6,503 nucleotides of DNA from Rickettsiales bacterium (lineage in GTDB: Bacteria > Pseudomonadota > Alphaproteobacteria > Rickettsiales > JALZUV01): NCBI GenBank assembly GCA_023301245.1, contig JALZUV010000147.1, positions 1 through 6,503 of the forward strand. The letters run 5' to 3'. The position numbers and the translations under genes are program-made. This document shows, in pieces, positions 6,337-6,503 of the stretch. Each line of letters opens with the position of its first letter. The stretch's first letter is position 1. The notes under the pieces were generated by a model that did no database searches, was not told the origin of the DNA, and saw nothing but the letters and a program-made list of their open reading frames with translations.

Positions 6337-6503
6337 ATGCAGCTAACGGATTTTGATTACTCTTTACCCGAGGAATTGATAGCGCAAAAACCGGCCAGCC
6401 CTCGTGATTCGTCACGGTTGCTGGCCGTTTCTGCGAGTGGAGCGCTGGCCGATAGCACTATCCGCCAACTGCCCGAATTTTTACGTGCTGATGATGTGCT
6501 GGT
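6337..6503 (+). CDS. queA: S-adenosylmethionine:tRNA ribosyltransferase-isomerase, 5' part only
   Basis: QueA moves the ribosyl part of S-adenosylmethionine onto preQ1 in tRNA, giving epoxyqueuosine in the queuosine wobble-base pathway. Only the first 55 codons plus two bases are in the window, and the gene runs off the right edge. The N-terminus MQLTDFDYSLPEELIAQKPA, followed by SPRDSSRLL (residues 21-29) and a LPEFLRADDVLV-type stretch, is the typical QueA start (family: TDFdf.LPe.lIA..P...R..sRLL...dl...l..gDlLV). ATG 6337 follows the cyclophilin stop by 9 bases, so the two are probably co-transcribed. No clear Shine-Dalgarno sequence precedes it. ATG 6327 overlaps the previous stop but hits a stop after two codons. 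A strong inverted repeat lies within codons 19-31. Confidence 0.93.
   Translation, partial: MQLTDFDYSLPEELIAQKPASPRDSSRLLAVSASGALADSTIRQLPEFLRADDVL
6392..6427 (+). repeat. UUCG-capped hairpin inside the start of queA
   Basis: CGGCCAGC (6392-6399) pairs perfectly with GCTGGCCG (6420-6427). Inside it CGTGA (6403-6407) pairs with TCACG (6412-6416) around the tetraloop TTCG (6408-6411). A G-U pair and a 2x2 internal mismatch join the two helices. The 3' side is followed by only three T, so a strong intrinsic terminator is unlikely. A second copy of the right arm, GCTGGCCG, lies at 6444-6451 and could compete for the same left arm. The hairpin is in coding sequence and may simply reflect codon choice at conserved residues. 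Confidence 0.55.

Overview
The window looks like a piece of an alphaproteobacterial chromosome. The evidence is the order gyrA - coaD - cyclophilin - queA, a GyrA C-terminal domain with an extra segment of about 40 residues (containing REAYLK) that E. coli GyrA lacks, and a QueA N-terminus of the PASPRDSxRLL type. Base composition is moderate by eye, so a low-to-mid-GC alphaproteobacterial lineage is plausible. I cannot name the genus. Every gene I can support reads on the + strand.

Layout: positions 1-126 hold no recognisable gene. Positions 127-786 encode a 219-residue protein I do not recognise, with an Ala/Gly-rich hydrophobic stretch. After an 80-base gap comes gyrA (867-3629). It overlaps by 4 bases (ATGA) a small His/Cys-rich lipoprotein gene (3626-3952). 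A divergent ROK-family sugar-kinase-like gene follows after 9 bases (3962-5098), and coaD starts 1 base after that (5100-5588). These four are so tightly packed that they are probably one transcript. A 166-base gap (5589-5754) contains an AT-rich perfect dyad and a possible promoter. A second unit then starts, with an exported cyclophilin (5755-6327) and, 9 bases later, the beginning of queA (6337 to the window edge).

The functions are largely housekeeping: DNA supercoiling (GyrA), coenzyme A synthesis (CoaD), periplasmic protein folding (cyclophilin) and queuosine tRNA modification (QueA). The less ordinary parts are two genes between gyrA and coaD: a probable metal-binding lipoprotein translationally coupled to gyrA, and a ROK-like protein lacking the family's usual Cys-rich zinc motif. 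Other points of interest are the unknown gene upstream, which may be leaderless, and a strong UUCG-capped hairpin inside the start of queA. I see no CRISPR array, tRNA, rRNA, insertion sequence or clear new defence system here.
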